From assembly GCA_007123515.1 (NCBI GenBank), contig SKKY01000190.1, positions 1 through 14,248 on the forward strand: a DNA stretch of 14,248 bases. Reading direction: 5' to 3'. The position numbers were made by a program, and so were the translations under genes. The notes beneath the pieces are model-generated. The model made no database searches, had not been told where the DNA came from, and was given only the letters and a program-made list of their open reading frames with translations. Shown one piece after another: positions 13,332 through 14,248 of this stretch; within the stretch, counting starts at the first letter, position 1, and the number at the start of each line of letters is the position of its first letter. The stretch is from Clostridia bacterium (GTDB taxonomy: Bacteria > Bacillota > Peptococcia > Peptococcales > SKKY01).

Positions 13332-14248
13332 CTATTTTAGCATACTCTTTTTCATGATTTCTGCTTTTTCCATTATCTTATTTTCATTGGCTGTTATCAG
13401 GCGATAATTATCAAGTACCAGGGTACCATCGATCATCACATACTGCACATCCGATCCTTGTGCTGAATAGACCATATTCGCGATTAGGTCAGCCTCCGGG
13501 CATAAGTGGGGTTTCTTTACATCAACCATAATCAGGTCTGCCTTTTTTCCTTCTTCAACGGATCCGATCTGATCTTCTAATCCAAGTACTGTTGCTCCGT
13601 AAATAGTAGCCATTTTCAGGACCTCTTCTGCACTTGTTACAAGAGGGTCCAGGGTGTGACCTTTATGAATTAAGGAAGTAATATGCATTTCCTCAAACAT
13701 ATTCAGATTATTATTACTTGAGGCCCCATCAGTCCCTATACCAACGGCCAAACCTTTAGACAGCATTTGAGGGACAGGCGCAATTCCACTGGCAAGCTTT
13801 AGATTGCTTGTCGGATTATGGCAGATTCCTACATTTTTTTCTTTTAAAAGATCCATATCCGATTCACTAATATGCACACAATGCGCCGCTACCACATGCC
13901 TGTCAAAAAGTCCCAAATCATTAAGATGCTCTACCGGAGATTTTCCGTAAAGCTTATCAATATCGATAATCTCCTGTGCGGTTTCTGCAATGTGGATGTG
14001 GATACCGACCCCTTCCTCGTCGGCAGCCTTCATCACTGCCTGCAAATATTCCGGGGGACAAGTATACGGAGCATGAGGACCAAACAGGCAAGTAATCCTG
14101 CCATTGCCTGTTTTATGATAGTCCCGAATAAAACGAGTACTTTCCTCTATATTTTTTTTATCTGTATCAGTAAAAGCAATCAGACCTCTGGCAAGAACAC
14201 CGCGCATTCCAATATCAAGTGTCGCTTCGGCCACTTGATCCATGAAAA
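13332..14248 (-). CDS. mtaD: 5'-methylthioadenosine/S-adenosylhomocysteine deaminase, N-terminus off the right edge
   Basis: This amidohydrolase hydrolytically removes the 6-amino group of MTA, SAH or adenosine, giving the inosine analogues and ammonia. About 305 C-terminal residues of an expected ~430 are visible. Seen: HIHIAETAQE with a metal histidine, VAAHCVHIS, NPTSNLKLASGIAPV, GTDGASSNNNLNMFEEMH with the catalytic metal-binding Asp, and the C-terminal beta-sandwich part (GKKADLIMVDVKKPH). The N-terminal HxH metal motif lies outside the window. The reading frame continues through the edge (Phe before MDQVAEA), so the internal Met is not the start. Closely related guanine or chlorohydrolase-type deaminases are less likely. 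First of a minus-strand set with the PfkB kinase and EamA transporter. Confidence 0.9.
   Translation of the reverse strand, partial: FMDQVAEATLDIGMRGVLARGLIAFTDTDKKNIEESTRFIRDYHKTGNGRITCLFGPHAPYTCPPEYLQAVMKAADEEGVGIHIHIAETAQEIIDIDKLYGKSPVEHLNDLGLFDRHVVAAHCVHISESDMDLLKEKNVGICHNPTSNLKLASGIAPVPQMLSKGLAVGIGTDGASSNNNLNMFEEMHITSLIHKGHTLDPLVTSAEEVLKMATIYGATVLGLEDQIGSVEEGKKADLIMVDVKKPHLCPEADLIANMVYSAQGSDVQYVMIDGTLVLDNYRLITANENKIMEKAEIMKKSMLK

Overview
The window looks like chromosomal DNA from a low-GC, Gram-positive anaerobe of the Clostridia. The evidence is a clostridial-type IMP dehydrogenase, strong GGAGG ribosome sites, several TTG/GTG starts, a nucleoside kinase carrying a threonyl-tRNA-synthetase-like N-terminus, and the ablA/ablB pair. 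An acetogen-like member of the Eubacteriaceae is my best guess, but that is an inference from gene content only. There are no rRNA or tRNA genes, insertion sequences, CRISPR arrays or phage genes. This reads as ordinary core and housekeeping DNA rather than an island.

Left part (1-4425): a partial guaB gene (minus, running off the left edge) is divergent from a three-gene plus-strand operon. That operon encodes a small four-cysteine zinc-ribbon protein, a nucleoside (uridine) kinase-like protein with a TGS domain, and a DAHP synthase, which performs the first step of aromatic synthesis. The operon ends in a perfect 18-bp hairpin that carries the stop codons of both convergent genes.

Middle part (4403-7950, all minus): arsC with a small Cys-rich partner gene, preceded by the ablA-ablB operon (lysine 2,3-aminomutase and beta-lysine N-acetyltransferase). 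Together AblA and AblB make the compatible solute N-epsilon-acetyl-beta-lysine from lysine, so the cell is probably salt-adaptable. A bacterioferritin gene with its own terminator lies upstream.

Right-centre (8077-10727): an unrecognised multi-pass membrane protein (plus) overlaps tail-to-tail with a flavodoxin-domain protein (minus). Next is a secreted protein joining a copper-amine-oxidase-N-like domain to an RlpA-type double-psi beta-barrel. It converges on a single-domain CheY-like response regulator across a second shared terminator.

Right end (10962-14248, all minus): an AhpE/BCP-like peroxiredoxin, and a compact cluster of an MTA/SAH deaminase (N-terminus off the right edge), a PfkB-family kinase and an EamA-type transporter. 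The kinase has Glu in place of the usual catalytic Asp. The kinase and transporter are coupled through TAATG. This cluster is the least explained part of the window and suggests a modified-nucleoside salvage or disposal route, though its substrate cannot be read from sequence. I found no clear evidence of a wholly new system.
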